A stretch of DNA of 64,000 nt from the NCBI RefSeq assembly GCF_001905825.1, contig NZ_LIVV01000001.1, forward strand, positions 1,130,379 to 1,194,378. Direction: 5' to 3'. Below, piece after piece: positions 1 to 8,592 of this stretch. The stretch comes from Streptomyces sp. CB02009 (lineage in GTDB: Bacteria > Actinomycetota > Actinomycetes > Streptomycetales > Streptomycetaceae). Each line of letters opens with the position of its first letter. The first letter of the stretch is position 1. The position numbers and the translations under genes were made by a program. The notes beneath the pieces were generated by a model. It saw nothing but the letters and a program-made list of their open reading frames with translations, was not told the origin of the DNA and ran no database searches.

Positions 1-1
1 C

Positions 2-2764
2 AAGAGCCGCCTGATGACGGAGTTCTGCCTGCGCGCACGGAGACGAGGGCTGACCGTGCTGCGGGGCCGAGCGGCGGAGTACGAGCGGTATCTCCCGTTC
101 CACCCGTTCGCCGACGCGTTCGCCGAACTGGACCACCTTCCGCCGCCCGCCCACGACCTCCTCGACGCGATGTCCCGCGTCATCGGCGGCCGTGCCGCCG
201 GGCCGGCAGCGGGGCCCGTGCCCGCCACCGCCGACCGCTTCGGCCTCCACCGGTCGGTGGCCCGGCTGATGGCACAACTCGGCCGCGCCGGAGGCCTGAT
301 GGTGGCCCTGGACGACGTCCACTGGGCGGACCCGGCCTCCCTCGAACTCCTGGACCATCTCGTCCGGCATCCCGTACCCGGCCCCGTCGTCCTCGTCGTC
401 GCCCGCCGCGACCGGCAGACGCCCACCGCGCTCACTGCGGCGCTCAGCCGCGAAGCCGCCACCGGGACGGTCCTCCGGATCGGTCTGACGCCCCTCGCGG
501 AACGGGACTGCGTCGAAGGGCTCGCCCCCGACCTGCCGCGCGACCGGGCCGCACGACTGTACGCGGCAGGGGAGGGCAACCCGCTGTACTTCCTCTCCCT
601 CCTGCACGCGTACCGCGAGGACGCCGCCCGTCGCCGTACGACCCCCGCGGCCTCCGCCGAGACCGACCTCGACGAACTCCCCACCGGACTCGGGGCACTG
701 CTCCGGAGCGAACTGGCCCCGCTCACCCCGTCCCAGCATCGGACCCTGGAGGTGATCGCCGTGCTCGGCGATCACGCCGTACCCCCGATGATCCGGAGGG
801 TGGCCGGCCGCACCGATGCCGAACTCGACGACGACCTGCACACGCTGGGACGACGCGACCTCGTACGGCCTGGCCCGGGCGGCCGCACGGTGCTGCGCCA
901 CCCGGTGCTCCGGAGCCTGGTCCACGAGTCCACGGCGGGCCGGCGACGCGTCGAGATCCATCGTGCCGCGGCAGCCGAGCTGGCCCGCACGGCCGCACCC
1001 GCCGTCGAGCAGGCCCGGCACGTCGAACGGTCGGTGACCACGTGGGACCCGCAGGCGTACGCCGTACTCAAGCAGGCGGCCGAGGAGACGGCGTCGACGG
1101 CGCCGACGAGCAGTGCGCACTGGCTCCGGGCCGCACTCCGCCTGCTGCCCGACACACCTGAGCACGCGCCCGAGCGACGGGATCTGATGCTGCGGCGCGC
1201 CCGCGCACTCGGCGTCTCCGGTGGACTGCGGGAGTGCCGCGACCTGCTGCACGAGGTGATCGGCACGGTCGGTCCCGACGAGACCGACGTCAGGACCTCG
1301 GCGGTCGTGCTCTGCGCCCTGACGGAACGGCACCTCGGAAGGTACCCCGAGGCGATCGCGCTGCTGCGCCGGGAGTCGCGCAGACGGCCGGAGCCGTCAC
1401 CGTCCGACCGCGTGGCCATCGGGCTCGAACTGAGCGCGTCCGCACCGCACAGCGCCTCCTACGCGGAGATGCGGAGCGAGGTCGCACGGACCCTCGCGGA
1501 CGCCCGCGAGCTCGGCAACGAACTCGGCGAGGCGGGGGCGCTGGCGGTCGCCGCGTTCGGCGAGGCCTACGAGGGCGACGTGACCGCGGCGAGCGCGTAC
1601 GCGGCGCAGGCCGCCGGAGTCCTGGACGGCCTGCCCGACGGCGACCTCACCGCACTGTGCGAACCGCTGGGCAGACTGGCATGGGCGGAGGCCTTCCTGG
1701 GCCGCTACACGGACGCGGAACGCCATGCCGACCGCGGCCTCGGCATCGCCCGGCGCAGCGGACAGATCTACCTCCTGCCGCTCCTGCTGCTGTGCAAGGC
1801 ACACGTACGCATCCAGACCTGCCGGCTGCCGTCGGCCCGGGAACTGGCGGACGAGGCCGAGGACATCGCCCGCGGCATCGGCAGCACTGAGCTGCTCGCC
1901 TTCGTCCTGGCCAACAAGGCCCAGGTGTGTGTCGCGGCCTCCGCACCCGGCGACCCGGAGGCACTGGCGGCCGCGGAGGAGGCCGTCGCGGCCATGGGGC
2001 CGAGCGACAACTGGCGGGCCTCCATGGCCTGGTGCATGCTCGGATACGCGGCACTCACCGGCGGCGATCCGCACCGAGCCCGGGACGCGCTCCTCAAGGC
2101 CGGGGGAGACGACCTGCGGGGACTGCAACCCTCGATGCGCCCTCTCCTGATGGAACTCCTCGTCACGGCGGCCCTCTTCACAGGTGACGTGCCGGCCGCG
2201 TCCGCGTGGGCCGAGCAGGCCGGAAGGGAAGCGGAACAGCTCGGCCTCCCCGTGCAACGCGCCTCCGCGATGCGGAGCGCGGCACAGCTCGCCCTGCACC
2301 ACGGCGACGCCGGAAGGGCGGCGACGCTGCTCTCCGAGGCGGCGGCGGAGTGCGCCCGGTCGGGTGCGGTGTTCTGGGAGGCGCGCTCACTGCTGCTCGC
2401 GGCTCCCGCGATGACGGCCGCCGGGTTCGGGGCGCGCGGTGAGGCCATGTGGAAGCAGGGGCACCGGCTGGCCACGGCCGGAGGCGCGGGTCTGCTGCTC
2501 GGACTGGCCGAGCTGACGAGGCGACCCGCACCACAGCCCCACCCCCGTACGTCCTCGTCCTCCACCGTCCCGCCGCGGCTGGCCTCCTTGACGGCACGCG
2601 AACGGGAGATCGCCGAACTGGCGGCGGAGGGCCTCACGAACCGGGCGATAGCCACCAGGCTCTACCTCAGTCCGCGCACCGTGGAGACCCACCTCTCACG
2701 GGTGTTCCGCAAGACGGAGGTCGCGACGAGGGCGAGTCTCGCCGCCTTGATGGCCCGCTCCTGA
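2..2764 (+). CDS. LuxR-family (LAL-type) ATPase regulator, 5' end outside window
   Basis: Large ATP-binding LuxR transcriptional regulator, cut by the window edge. The reading frame is open to the first base. The first codons read K-S-R-L directly before the Met at 14, which looks like the end of a Walker A motif (GKS/T-R-L), so the true start lies upstream. A Walker B-like segment (LDDVHWADPASLELL) sits near residue 100, followed by a long alpha-helical repeat region. The last ~60 residues are a LuxR helix-turn-helix (LTAREREIAELAAEGLTNRA ... SPRTVETHLSRVFRK). Proteins of this family usually act as pathway-specific activators; the target is not evident here. The family is secure; the missing N-terminus is inferred. 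Confidence 0.9.
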   Translation, partial: KSRLMTEFCLRARRRGLTVLRGRAAEYERYLPFHPFADAFAELDHLPPPAHDLLDAMSRVIGGRAAGPAAGPVPATADRFGLHRSVARLMAQLGRAGGLMVALDDVHWADPASLELLDHLVRHPVPGPVVLVVARRDRQTPTALTAALSREAATGTVLRIGLTPLAERDCVEGLAPDLPRDRAARLYAAGEGNPLYFLSLLHAYREDAARRRTTPAASAETDLDELPTGLGALLRSELAPLTPSQHRTLEVIAVLGDHAVPPMIRRVAGRTDAELDDDLHTLGRRDLVRPGPGGRTVLRHPVLRSLVHESTAGRRRVEIHRAAAAELARTAAPAVEQARHVERSVTTWDPQAYAVLKQAAEETASTAPTSSAHWLRAALRLLPDTPEHAPERRDLMLRRARALGVSGGLRECRDLLHEVIGTVGPDETDVRTSAVVLCALTERHLGRYPEAIALLRRESRRRPEPSPSDRVAIGLELSASAPHSASYAEMRSEVARTLADARELGNELGEAGALAVAAFGEAYEGDVTAASAYAAQAAGVLDGLPDGDLTALCEPLGRLAWAEAFLGRYTDAERHADRGLGIARRSGQIYLLPLLLLCKAHVRIQTCRLPSARELADEAEDIARGIGSTELLAFVLANKAQVCVAASAPGDPEALAAAEEAVAAMGPSDNWRASMAWCMLGYAALTGGDPHRARDALLKAGGDDLRGLQPSMRPLLMELLVTAALFTGDVPAASAWAEQAGREAEQLGLPVQRASAMRSAAQLALHHGDAGRAATLLSEAAAECARSGAVFWEARSLLLAAPAMTAAGFGARGEAMWKQGHRLATAGGAGLLLGLAELTRRPAPQPHPRTSSSSTVPPRLASLTAREREIAELAAEGLTNRAIATRLYLSPRTVETHLSRVFRKTEVATRASLAALMARS

Positions 2765-2829
2765 CGCCCAGGACTCCGCCCACGTACGCACATGCATCCC
2801 ACCCGGCCGGAGCAGGAGGCGACGCACGC

Positions 2830-2860
2830 TTGACCTCAAGCAAGAGTGAGGTTCTACCGT
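2830..2860 (+). promoter_or_regulatory. MerR-type promoter/operator upstream of NmrA-like reductase
   Basis: TTGACC (2830-2835) and TACCGT (2855-2860) are separated by 19 bp, longer than the usual 17. The spacer holds an inverted repeat with arms ACCTCA (2833-2838) and TGAGGT (2847-2852). An over-long spacer filled by a palindrome is the hallmark of promoters untwisted by MerR-family activators (SoxR, CueR and relatives). The reductase starts 43 bp downstream. No MerR gene lies in this window next to it, so the regulator must be encoded elsewhere. Confidence 0.6.
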
Positions 2861-2902
2861 CCTGTCTACGCGATCACCTGACCGACGACGGGACACCACC
2901 GC

Positions 2903-3736
2903 ATGATCCTCGTGACCGGAGCCACCGGAAACATAGGCAGCTCACTCCTCGACGAACTGCGTGCACACGACGCCGGGCCGCTGCGTGGGCTCACCCGTGA
3001 TGCCGCGCGGGCCGGCTTCCCCGAAGGAGTCGAAGCCGCCGAGGCCGACCTGTCGGACCCGGCGTCGCTGAAGCCCGCCCTGGACGGTGTGCGCGCGCTC
3101 TTCCTCCTGCCGCACCTGGGCCCGGACGCCGACATCCTCGCCGCCGCGCGGCGGGCGGGCGTGGAGCACGTCGTACTGGTCTCCTCCATCACCGTCCAGA
3201 CCCACCCCCACCTCGGCCCCGCCGCCGAGAAGGCGGCGGTGGAGGAGCTGCTCAAGGCGAGCGGCATGGCGTGGACGATCCTGCGGCCGACCCAGTTCGC
3301 CTCCAACACCCTGATGTGGGCGCCCTCGATCCGCGCGCACGAGACGGTCCACGCACCGTACGCGGACACCGCGCTGCCGACCATCCACCCGGCCGACATC
3401 GCCTCCGTGGCGCGGGTGGCCCTGACCGAGCCCGGCCACCGTGGATGCACCTACGCCCTGACCGGGCCGGAGCGGGTCTCCCCACGGGGGCAGATCGAGG
3501 CCGTCGCGGCAGCACTCGGACGCCGGATCCTCTGCGCGGAGATCAGCCGCGCGGAGGCCCGCAGCCAGATGGCCGCGGTCTTCGGCCCCGAATCCGCGGA
3601 CGCCGTCCTCGACGTCACCGGAGGAGACGTGAACGACGAGCTGCTGAGGGTCCGTGACACGGTTCCGCGACTCACCGGAACGCCGGCCCGCCCGTACCGG
3701 CAGTGGGCCCTGGAGCACGCCGACGCCTTCCTCTGA
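2903..3736 (+). CDS. NmrA-like NAD(P)-binding SDR family oxidoreductase
   Basis: 277-aa atypical short-chain dehydrogenase of the NmrA/NAD(P)H-binding group. The N-terminus MILVTGATGNIGSSLLDEL is a Rossmann dinucleotide-binding loop (TGATGNIG, residues 5-12). A segment near residues 88-100 (EHVVLVSSITVQ) matches the family's beta-strand 5 region. The YxxxK active site of classical SDRs is not evident, as usual for NmrA-type redox sensors and quinone reductases. The gene is monocistronic behind the MerR-type promoter at 2830-2860, which suggests induction by a redox-active or electrophilic compound. Substrate unknown. Confidence 0.85.
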   Translation: MILVTGATGNIGSSLLDELRAHDAGPLRGLTRDAARAGFPEGVEAAEADLSDPASLKPALDGVRALFLLPHLGPDADILAAARRAGVEHVVLVSSITVQTHPHLGPAAEKAAVEELLKASGMAWTILRPTQFASNTLMWAPSIRAHETVHAPYADTALPTIHPADIASVARVALTEPGHRGCTYALTGPERVSPRGQIEAVAAALGRRILCAEISRAEARSQMAAVFGPESADAVLDVTGGDVNDELLRVRDTVPRLTGTPARPYRQWALEHADAFL

Positions 3737-3770
3737 GCCGCGCCGGCCGGCGTGCGCTTAGGGTGTCGGG

Positions 3771-4202
3771 ATGCCGCTGAGTCACATAGTCCTCTCGTCC
3801 GGTCGTTCGATCGAGCTCACCGAGCTGCGGATGTCCTCGGTCTACGGGGGGATGCTGGAGGGCTACCCGTGCAAGCGCGTCAACGACCTCCAGGTCAGCG
3901 GCCTCCAGCTGCAGGCGGAACGCGCGTTCCCCTCCCTGCCGGTCCACCTGGTTCCGCCCGTCCGCGCCTACCCGGACCAGTCCGGCGGCGCCTTCGGCCC
4001 TGTGGAGGTCCTGCCCTCCGTGGCGTGCATCGGTGTCTTCGGCTCGACAGCGATCGCTCCCGACCTCGACCCGGTGTTGCACCGTTCCGCTCTCACCGTG
4101 GCCTGGTTCCAGCCCACCCCGGACGTCCCGTCGGGCGAGGAAGCCGATGGTGCGCTGCGCAGCATCCACTGGGAGGAACTGGCCCAGGACTACGAGCTCT
4201 GA
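3771..4202 (+). CDS. Conserved hypothetical protein (143 aa)
   Basis: I do not recognise this family. The protein is soluble-looking, with no signal peptide or membrane segment, starts MPLSHIVLSSGRSIELTELR and is acidic at its C-terminus (HWEELAQDYEL). It starts at ATG 3771, only 34 bp after the NmrA-like gene and in the same direction, so it may be co-transcribed. Codon use is typical of the window, which supports a real gene. No catalytic motif is visible. Confidence 0.7.
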   Translation: MPLSHIVLSSGRSIELTELRMSSVYGGMLEGYPCKRVNDLQVSGLQLQAERAFPSLPVHLVPPVRAYPDQSGGAFGPVEVLPSVACIGVFGSTAIAPDLDPVLHRSALTVAWFQPTPDVPSGEEADGALRSIHWEELAQDYEL

Positions 4203-4297
4203 CGACGCGTGCTCTTCACGGTGTGCGTCGCGTCCGGGCGGTACGGATCGGGTTGTACGGGTTTTGTGGAGCCGAGTAGGCCGCTTACCGTTCGGCT

Positions 4298-4810
4298 GTG
4301 AGCAGCTCTTTTCAGACGATCGTCGACCTGGACGCGACCGCCGAGGACGCCGTCGCGCACGGGGCGCGGGTGGCGGCGTGGCTGGTGGGCGAGGGAATCG
4401 TGAGGCTGCCGGATCACGATCCGGGGCCGCGGTGGGACCGCGCGACCGGGTTTCAGGAGGCGCTCGGGAGCGAGGGGCTGGCCGTTGTCACGGGGCGTAC
4501 GGTGTTCTTCTCGCCGCAGCACACCGGGCCGCCGGTCTGTCCGTACTGCGCGGTGGCATTCGGTGATGAGCACCGTGAGGCGTTCTCGCCGGCCATGGAC
4601 GCATGGTGGAACACCGGCTGCGCCGAAGTGCCGTGCCCAGGGTGCGGACGGGTGGTGCCGCTGGCCGCATGGGAATGGGCCGGCGACGGGCTCGCTTTCG
4701 CGTACCTGGGGTTCGAGTTCCGGAACGGGCCCGCGCTGCTGCCGGAGTTCGTTGCGCAGCTGGGCCGGGTGATCGGGCACCGGACGCGGTTCGTGCGGGG
4801 AAGGATCTAG
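4298..4810 (+). CDS. Hypothetical protein with zinc-ribbon-like cysteine pairs (170 aa)
   Basis: Starts at a GTG (4298). The middle carries two CxxC knuckles about 35-40 residues apart, CPYC near residue 82 and CPGC near residue 120, the spacing of a treble-clef or zinc-ribbon fold that binds one structural zinc. The rest is rich in Trp and aromatic residues (AWWNTGC, WEWAGDG). There is no signal peptide or membrane segment. I do not recognise the family and no DNA- or RNA-binding role can be assigned. The Shine-Dalgarno (SD) sequence before the GTG is poor, so the exact start is uncertain. Confidence 0.65.
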   Translation: MSSSFQTIVDLDATAEDAVAHGARVAAWLVGEGIVRLPDHDPGPRWDRATGFQEALGSEGLAVVTGRTVFFSPQHTGPPVCPYCAVAFGDEHREAFSPAMDAWWNTGCAEVPCPGCGRVVPLAAWEWAGDGLAFAYLGFEFRNGPALLPEFVAQLGRVIGHRTRFVRGRI

Positions 4811-4930
4811 CCGCCCTCGCCGAAGAGGTCTGGCCCCCGTGAGGATCTTGGAGCGATGGAGATCTCCGGACCGGCTCTCATACCGGACACGGCCAGGTCG
4901 AAGGAGATCTCCAGCGCGAGCCGCCCGACC

Positions 4931-5740
4931 TCAGGGAGCCGTTCGCACGGGGAAGCTGAAGGGGCGTCCCTGTTCCTTCAGCCACGGCAGAACCTGCTTG
5001 AGGGCCTCGACGGTCTGGGCGCGATCGCCGCCTCCGTCGTGGAACAGGATCGTCGGCCCGTTGGACAGCTCGTGCTTGACCGTGCCGACGATGGCCCCCG
5101 TACCGGGCTTCTCGAAGTCCTTGGTGTCCACGTTCCACCCCAGCGGCCGCATCCCCGCCTCGGCGGCGATACGCCGGCTGTCGGGGGTGAACGCGCCGCC
5201 CGGCGCCCGGTAGTACTCCACCTTGGCGCCCCCGGCGGCGTCCTCGATCATCCGCTTCGCGTCGAGGATCTGCTGCTTCTGATACGCGACGGACTTCTTG
5301 TCCATCGCCGTGTCGTGCGACGTGGTGTGGTCGCACAGGCGGTGCCCGTCCGCGACCACCCTCTTGACCAGCTCGGGGAACTCCTTCGCCCGCGGTCCGA
5401 CCATGCAGAACACCGCCTTGACGTTGTGCTGCTTGAGGACGTCGAGCACCTGGGGCGTCCACTGCGGGTCGGGCCCGTCGTCGATGGTGATGTTCACGGC
5501 CTTCCCACCCGCCTCGGCGGCATGGGCGATCCCCTGGGGCATCCTCACCTTCGACACCGGCGGCGGACCGGACTCCGGCCCCTTGGTCCGTTCCTCAGGC
5601 CCGGCCCCCTGCGAGCCCGCTCCCGTCCGCGCGGCGGCCTCGGTGTTGGTCAGCGCGGTGGCGCCCCACGCCGCCAGGCTGATCGCGACCGCCGAAGCCG
5701 CCACGGCTATGTGTGCGGTGTACTTGCCCTTCAGCCCCAT
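4931..5740 (-). CDS. Secreted polysaccharide deacetylase (NodB/CE4)
   Basis: 269-aa exported carbohydrate esterase family 4 enzyme. The N-terminus MGLKGKYTAHIAVAASAVAI is a signal peptide or membrane anchor followed by a Gly/Pro/Glu-rich linker. The NodB domain shows its motifs in order: NITIDDGPDP (the two metal/base Asp residues), HTTSHDTAM (the HxxxH zinc ligands, as SHD plus upstream HTTS), YYRAPGG and ILFHDGGG. It would deacetylate N-acetyl groups on cell-wall or chitin-type glycans outside the membrane. The SD is GAGGAG upstream of ATG 5740. A candidate ECF sigma promoter lies at 5786-5811, fitting cell-envelope stress control. Confidence 0.92.
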   Translation of the reverse strand: MGLKGKYTAHIAVAASAVAISLAAWGATALTNTEAAARTGAGSQGAGPEERTKGPESGPPPVSKVRMPQGIAHAAEAGGKAVNITIDDGPDPQWTPQVLDVLKQHNVKAVFCMVGPRAKEFPELVKRVVADGHRLCDHTTSHDTAMDKKSVAYQKQQILDAKRMIEDAAGGAKVEYYRAPGGAFTPDSRRIAAEAGMRPLGWNVDTKDFEKPGTGAIVGTVKHELSNGPTILFHDGGGDRAQTVEALKQVLPWLKEQGRPFSFPVRTAP

Positions 5741-5785
5741 GTCCTGCCACTCCTCGCCCGTTCTCTACGCTCTCCCGGATAAGGG

Positions 5786-5811
5786 GACGGTAGACACGGC
5801 CGGAAGGTTTC
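5786..5811 (-). promoter_or_regulatory. Candidate ECF-sigma promoter for the deacetylase
   Basis: Read on the minus strand, GAAACC (5811-5806) and CGTC (5789-5786) are separated by 16 bp, resembling the GAAC-N16/17-CGTC elements used by SigE-type ECF factors in Streptomyces. It sits 46 bp upstream of the deacetylase ATG. Pattern match only. Confidence 0.4.
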
Positions 5812-5974
5812 ACCCGATCGGGTCCCAAGAACGGAAACGTGCAGCGTGAGGGGCTCAGGCGACGTCTCAGGCGGGAGTTGGGAGAGGGACTGGGCAGTGC
5901 CTCCGGCACGGACTCGGACTCGGACTCGGGGGTCGGAGTCGGACTCGGCTTCGAAATCGGACTGGGACTTGGCC

Positions 5975-6817
5975 TCAGACCGAGGTGCTTCTGCGGAACC
6001 AGCCGCTGAACGGCTGCGCCCCCACGGTGGATTCCACCCCGGAGCCGTTGCCGGAGCCTTCGCCCAAGGAGTACCGCTCTGCCCTCTCCAGTACCCTCTC
6101 CGCCTCCGCCCGCCACGTCGCCGCATCCGCGTCCGGGCGGGGCGGCGGCAGGAACGGACCGCGCTCCGGTGCCTCGTCGGCCGCTCCGAAGAAGTCGCCG
6201 CCCTTGCGCTTGACGTCGTCCGTTCCCCACGAGCGGCCGTGGCCGCGCGCCGGGACCTTCTGCAGGTGGGGGATGTGCTTGGCGCAGTGGATGTACGCCT
6301 CCTCGACGGTGATCACCACCCACACCAGCGCCCTTCGGCCGGGCACCTGGTCGGCCGGGAGCCAGGGGTGGGCGCGACGCATCGCGTCGTCGGCCACGCT
6401 CCTGGCCCGGCCGTTGACGTGGAGCCCGATGCGGTCCTGGAGGAAGTCGACCATGAGAATGCCGACCTGCGGGTTCTCCTCGATGTTGCCGAGGCTGGCG
6501 TGGACGCCGTTGCCCCGGTACTCGGGGTAGGCGAGCGTCTCGTCGTCCAGGACGTGGAGGAAGCCGGGCGGGCCCGCGCGGAAGGTGTTGTCGCAGCCGC
6601 CGTGCCGGTCGGCGGTGGCCAGGAAGAACATCTCCTGCCGGTTCACGAACTCCCGCATCCGGGAGTTCAGCCGGTCGAGGACCTGGTCGCCGTAGAAACG
6701 ATCCGCGCGCTCCGTGGTGCCCATGCGCTGCTGGACCAGGTGTTCGCCGTCACTGCCCGGGCGGGTGGTGCGCAGGGTCGTCGTCCCCTGCTGCCCGGCG
6801 TGTTCGAAAGTACTCAC
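5975..6817 (-). CDS. Pyridoxamine 5'-phosphate oxidase (PPOX) family flavoprotein
   Basis: 280-aa flavin-binding split-barrel protein of the general PPOX family. Characteristic segments are REFVNRQEMFFLATADRHGG near residues 55-75, FLHVLDDETLAYPEY, and GILMVDFLQDRIGLHVNGRA. The GTG start at 6817 is chosen because it overlaps the stop of the upstream globin-FNR gene by 4 bp (GTGA, 6814-6817), which implies translational coupling; longer in-frame versions are shadows. Downstream of its stop is a GGACTC-rich simple repeat (about 5905-5970). Coupling to a globin/FNR enzyme suggests a shared redox role (NO, nitro or flavin chemistry); the exact reaction is not known. Confidence 0.88.
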   Translation of the reverse strand: MSTFEHAGQQGTTTLRTTRPGSDGEHLVQQRMGTTERADRFYGDQVLDRLNSRMREFVNRQEMFFLATADRHGGCDNTFRAGPPGFLHVLDDETLAYPEYRGNGVHASLGNIEENPQVGILMVDFLQDRIGLHVNGRARSVADDAMRRAHPWLPADQVPGRRALVWVVITVEEAYIHCAKHIPHLQKVPARGHGRSWGTDDVKRKGGDFFGAADEAPERGPFLPPPRPDADAATWRAEAERVLERAERYSLGEGSGNGSGVESTVGAQPFSGWFRRSTSV

Positions 6818-8208
6818 GTCGTTGCCCCGACCAGTTCCTCGATGGAGTCGTGCCGTATGCGGTGGGTGGGGATGCCGATGCCCACGAGGGTGTCGAGGCT
6901 GCTCCGGACCATTCCGGGCGGCCCGGACAGATAGGCGTCGTGCGTGTGCCACGGGCCGAACTCGCGTACGGCCTGCGGGATGCCGCCGGACAGCAGGCCG
7001 ACAGGACCGTCGTCGACGACCGGGCGCACCGAGAGCCAGGGGTGCGACTGCTGCAGGCGGAGCATCGTGTCGATGTCGTAGAGGCCGTTGTTCCGGCGAG
7101 CGCCGTAGAACACGTCGACGGAGCGCCGACGGCCGTGCTGAGCGACGTCCTCCACCAGCGCCTTGATCGGCGCGATGCCGGTCCCGCCGCCGAGACACAG
7201 CAACCCGCTGTCACTGGTGTGGTCCACGGTCATGGAACCGGCGGGAGGACCGAGCCGGATGACGTCCCCGGTACGGGCACGGTGGACGAGGGCGTTGGAC
7301 ACCCAGCCCGCCGGTACGGCCTTGACGTGGAAGGAGAGGAGCCCGTCGGAACGGGGAGCGGACGCGAAGGAGTAGTGCCGCCAGACCCGCGGCCACCAGG
7401 GCGTCTCCAGGGTCGTGTACTGCCCGGCGAGGAAGGGATACGGCCCGTCGGGCCGGACCGTGACGATCGCGACGTCCTTCGTGCGCATGACATGGGCGAC
7501 GACCTCCGCCTGCCACCAGGCCGGCGCCCGGAGCTCGTCCTCGGTCGCCGCGTCGATCATGATCTGGGAGATCGTGGTGTACGCGCCCACCCAGGCGGCC
7601 TCGGTCCGCGGCCCCCAGGTCTCCGGGGCGTGGCGGGCGAGCGCCCCGATCAGGGCTTCGCCGACGGCCGGATAGTGCTCGGGGAGGGTGCCGTACTTCC
7701 GGTGCCCGCGGCCGAGATGGGTCAGATAGGTGGTGAGGGTGACGGGGTCGTCCGCGTGGGTCGCGGCGGTGAGCAGCGCTTTGAACAGCCGGTCGCGCTG
7801 GGCGTCCATCGCGGCGGGGAAGAGGTCCCGCAGGGCGGGGTGGCGGAGGAAGAGCAGCGCGTAGAAGTACGAGGTGACCCGGTCGGCGATCGGCTCGATC
7901 TCGGCCATCGTGCGCTGCAGCAGCTCTGTGGCGGACGGAACCGAGGCCCCTGCTCCTGCCCCTGTCCTTGCCGCTGCCGCTGCCGCTGCCGCTGCCGCTG
8001 CCGCCGTTGTCGGGGGCGGCGTCGGGGCTGGTCGGGGCGCCGCCGGGCGCGCGGGCTGCGGGGCCGACCGGCCGGCCGTCGGATGCGAGGGCGTCTGGGG
8101 CCCGCGCGCTCCCGCCGTGCCGTGCCCGAACCAGCCTCCGCCCTGACCGCCGGCAGCAGCGGCACCGGAGCCGTAGCCGTCGGCCGACGGGGTGGTCGGA
8201 GCTTCCAT
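6814..8208 (-). CDS. Flavohaemoglobin-like globin-FNR fusion oxidoreductase
   Basis: 464-aa protein with a ~100-residue low-complexity Ala/Pro/Gly N-terminal extension, a globin domain, and a ferredoxin-NADP reductase (FNR) module. The globin part shows FYALLFLRHPALRDLFPAAM and the proximal-His-like RGHRKYGTLPEHYPAVGEAL. The FNR part shows RHYSFASAP (flavin binding) and LGGGTGIAPIKALVED (NADPH binding). By family precedent it would oxidise NO to nitrate using O2 and NAD(P)H. ATG 8208 is preceded by GAGGCGAGG; an in-frame ATG at 8286 would add 26 residues. The extension contains a run of about a dozen Ala residues encoded by a hexanucleotide repeat, unusual for flavohaemoglobins. The stop overlaps the PPOX start. 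Confidence 0.9.
   Translation of the reverse strand: MEAPTTPSADGYGSGAAAAGGQGGGWFGHGTAGARGPQTPSHPTAGRSAPQPARPAAPRPAPTPPPTTAAAAAAAAAAAARTGAGAGASVPSATELLQRTMAEIEPIADRVTSYFYALLFLRHPALRDLFPAAMDAQRDRLFKALLTAATHADDPVTLTTYLTHLGRGHRKYGTLPEHYPAVGEALIGALARHAPETWGPRTEAAWVGAYTTISQIMIDAATEDELRAPAWWQAEVVAHVMRTKDVAIVTVRPDGPYPFLAGQYTTLETPWWPRVWRHYSFASAPRSDGLLSFHVKAVPAGWVSNALVHRARTGDVIRLGPPAGSMTVDHTSDSGLLCLGGGTGIAPIKALVEDVAQHGRRRSVDVFYGARRNNGLYDIDTMLRLQQSHPWLSVRPVVDDGPVGLLSGGIPQAVREFGPWHTHDAYLSGPPGMVRSSLDTLVGIGIPTHRIRHDSIEELVGATT
7971..8000. repeat. Hexanucleotide repeat CCGCTG x5 inside the globin-FNR gene
   Basis: Five exact copies of the 6-bp unit CCGCTG, with degenerate flanks, encode the poly-Ala stretch of the N-terminal extension on the minus strand. 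A six-base unit keeps the frame, so slippage would only change the linker length. Confidence 0.85.
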
Positions 8209-8423
8209 CGGTCTGCCTCGCCTCGAACGTCTTTGGTCGGTCTTCGTCCCCGGGGTCTGCATGTGCCCCGATTTCTTGCCGCCCACGGCGTACGACGATT
8301 ACTCGGACAGGTGAGCGGGCCCGACCATACCCCGCCCGCAGGAATTCCGGGGATTCCCTCCAGAACCCCGTCGGAGAAGCCATTTTGGCTGGTCAGGGGC
8401 TGGTTACTATTGAGTTGGAAGGG

Positions 8424-8440
8424 CCTGAAAGTGTTTCAGG
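8424..8440. promoter_or_regulatory. Orphan 17-bp palindrome in a gene-free stretch
   Basis: CCTGAAA (8424-8430) and TTTCAGG (8434-8440) form a perfect inverted repeat with a 3-bp centre. It lies in the 384-bp stretch 8209-8592 between the globin-FNR start and the end of a minus-strand phosphotransferase gene. This stretch is locally AT-richer than its surroundings and holds no gene I can support. The palindrome could be an operator for the globin-FNR operon, about 220 bp upstream of its start, or mark an unrecognised transcript. Confidence 0.45.
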
Positions 8441-8592
8441 TGAGCCATGTTCGAGGAATTCGCCGACTGAAAACTCACGCGGTGACCAGAACTTCTCCAC
8501 ATCTGTGCCGACCTGATCGTCTCGGTAAGCGGCTGGTGAGACGCTCAGAGCAGGCCGACGCCGCAGCGGGTCGAAGTCGTACCCGCGCGGCC

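Noticed and set aside
8446..8469. Eight-codon mini-ORF (MFEEFAD) after the palindrome at 8424
   Set aside because: Too short to support; SD only weak and no homology can be judged.
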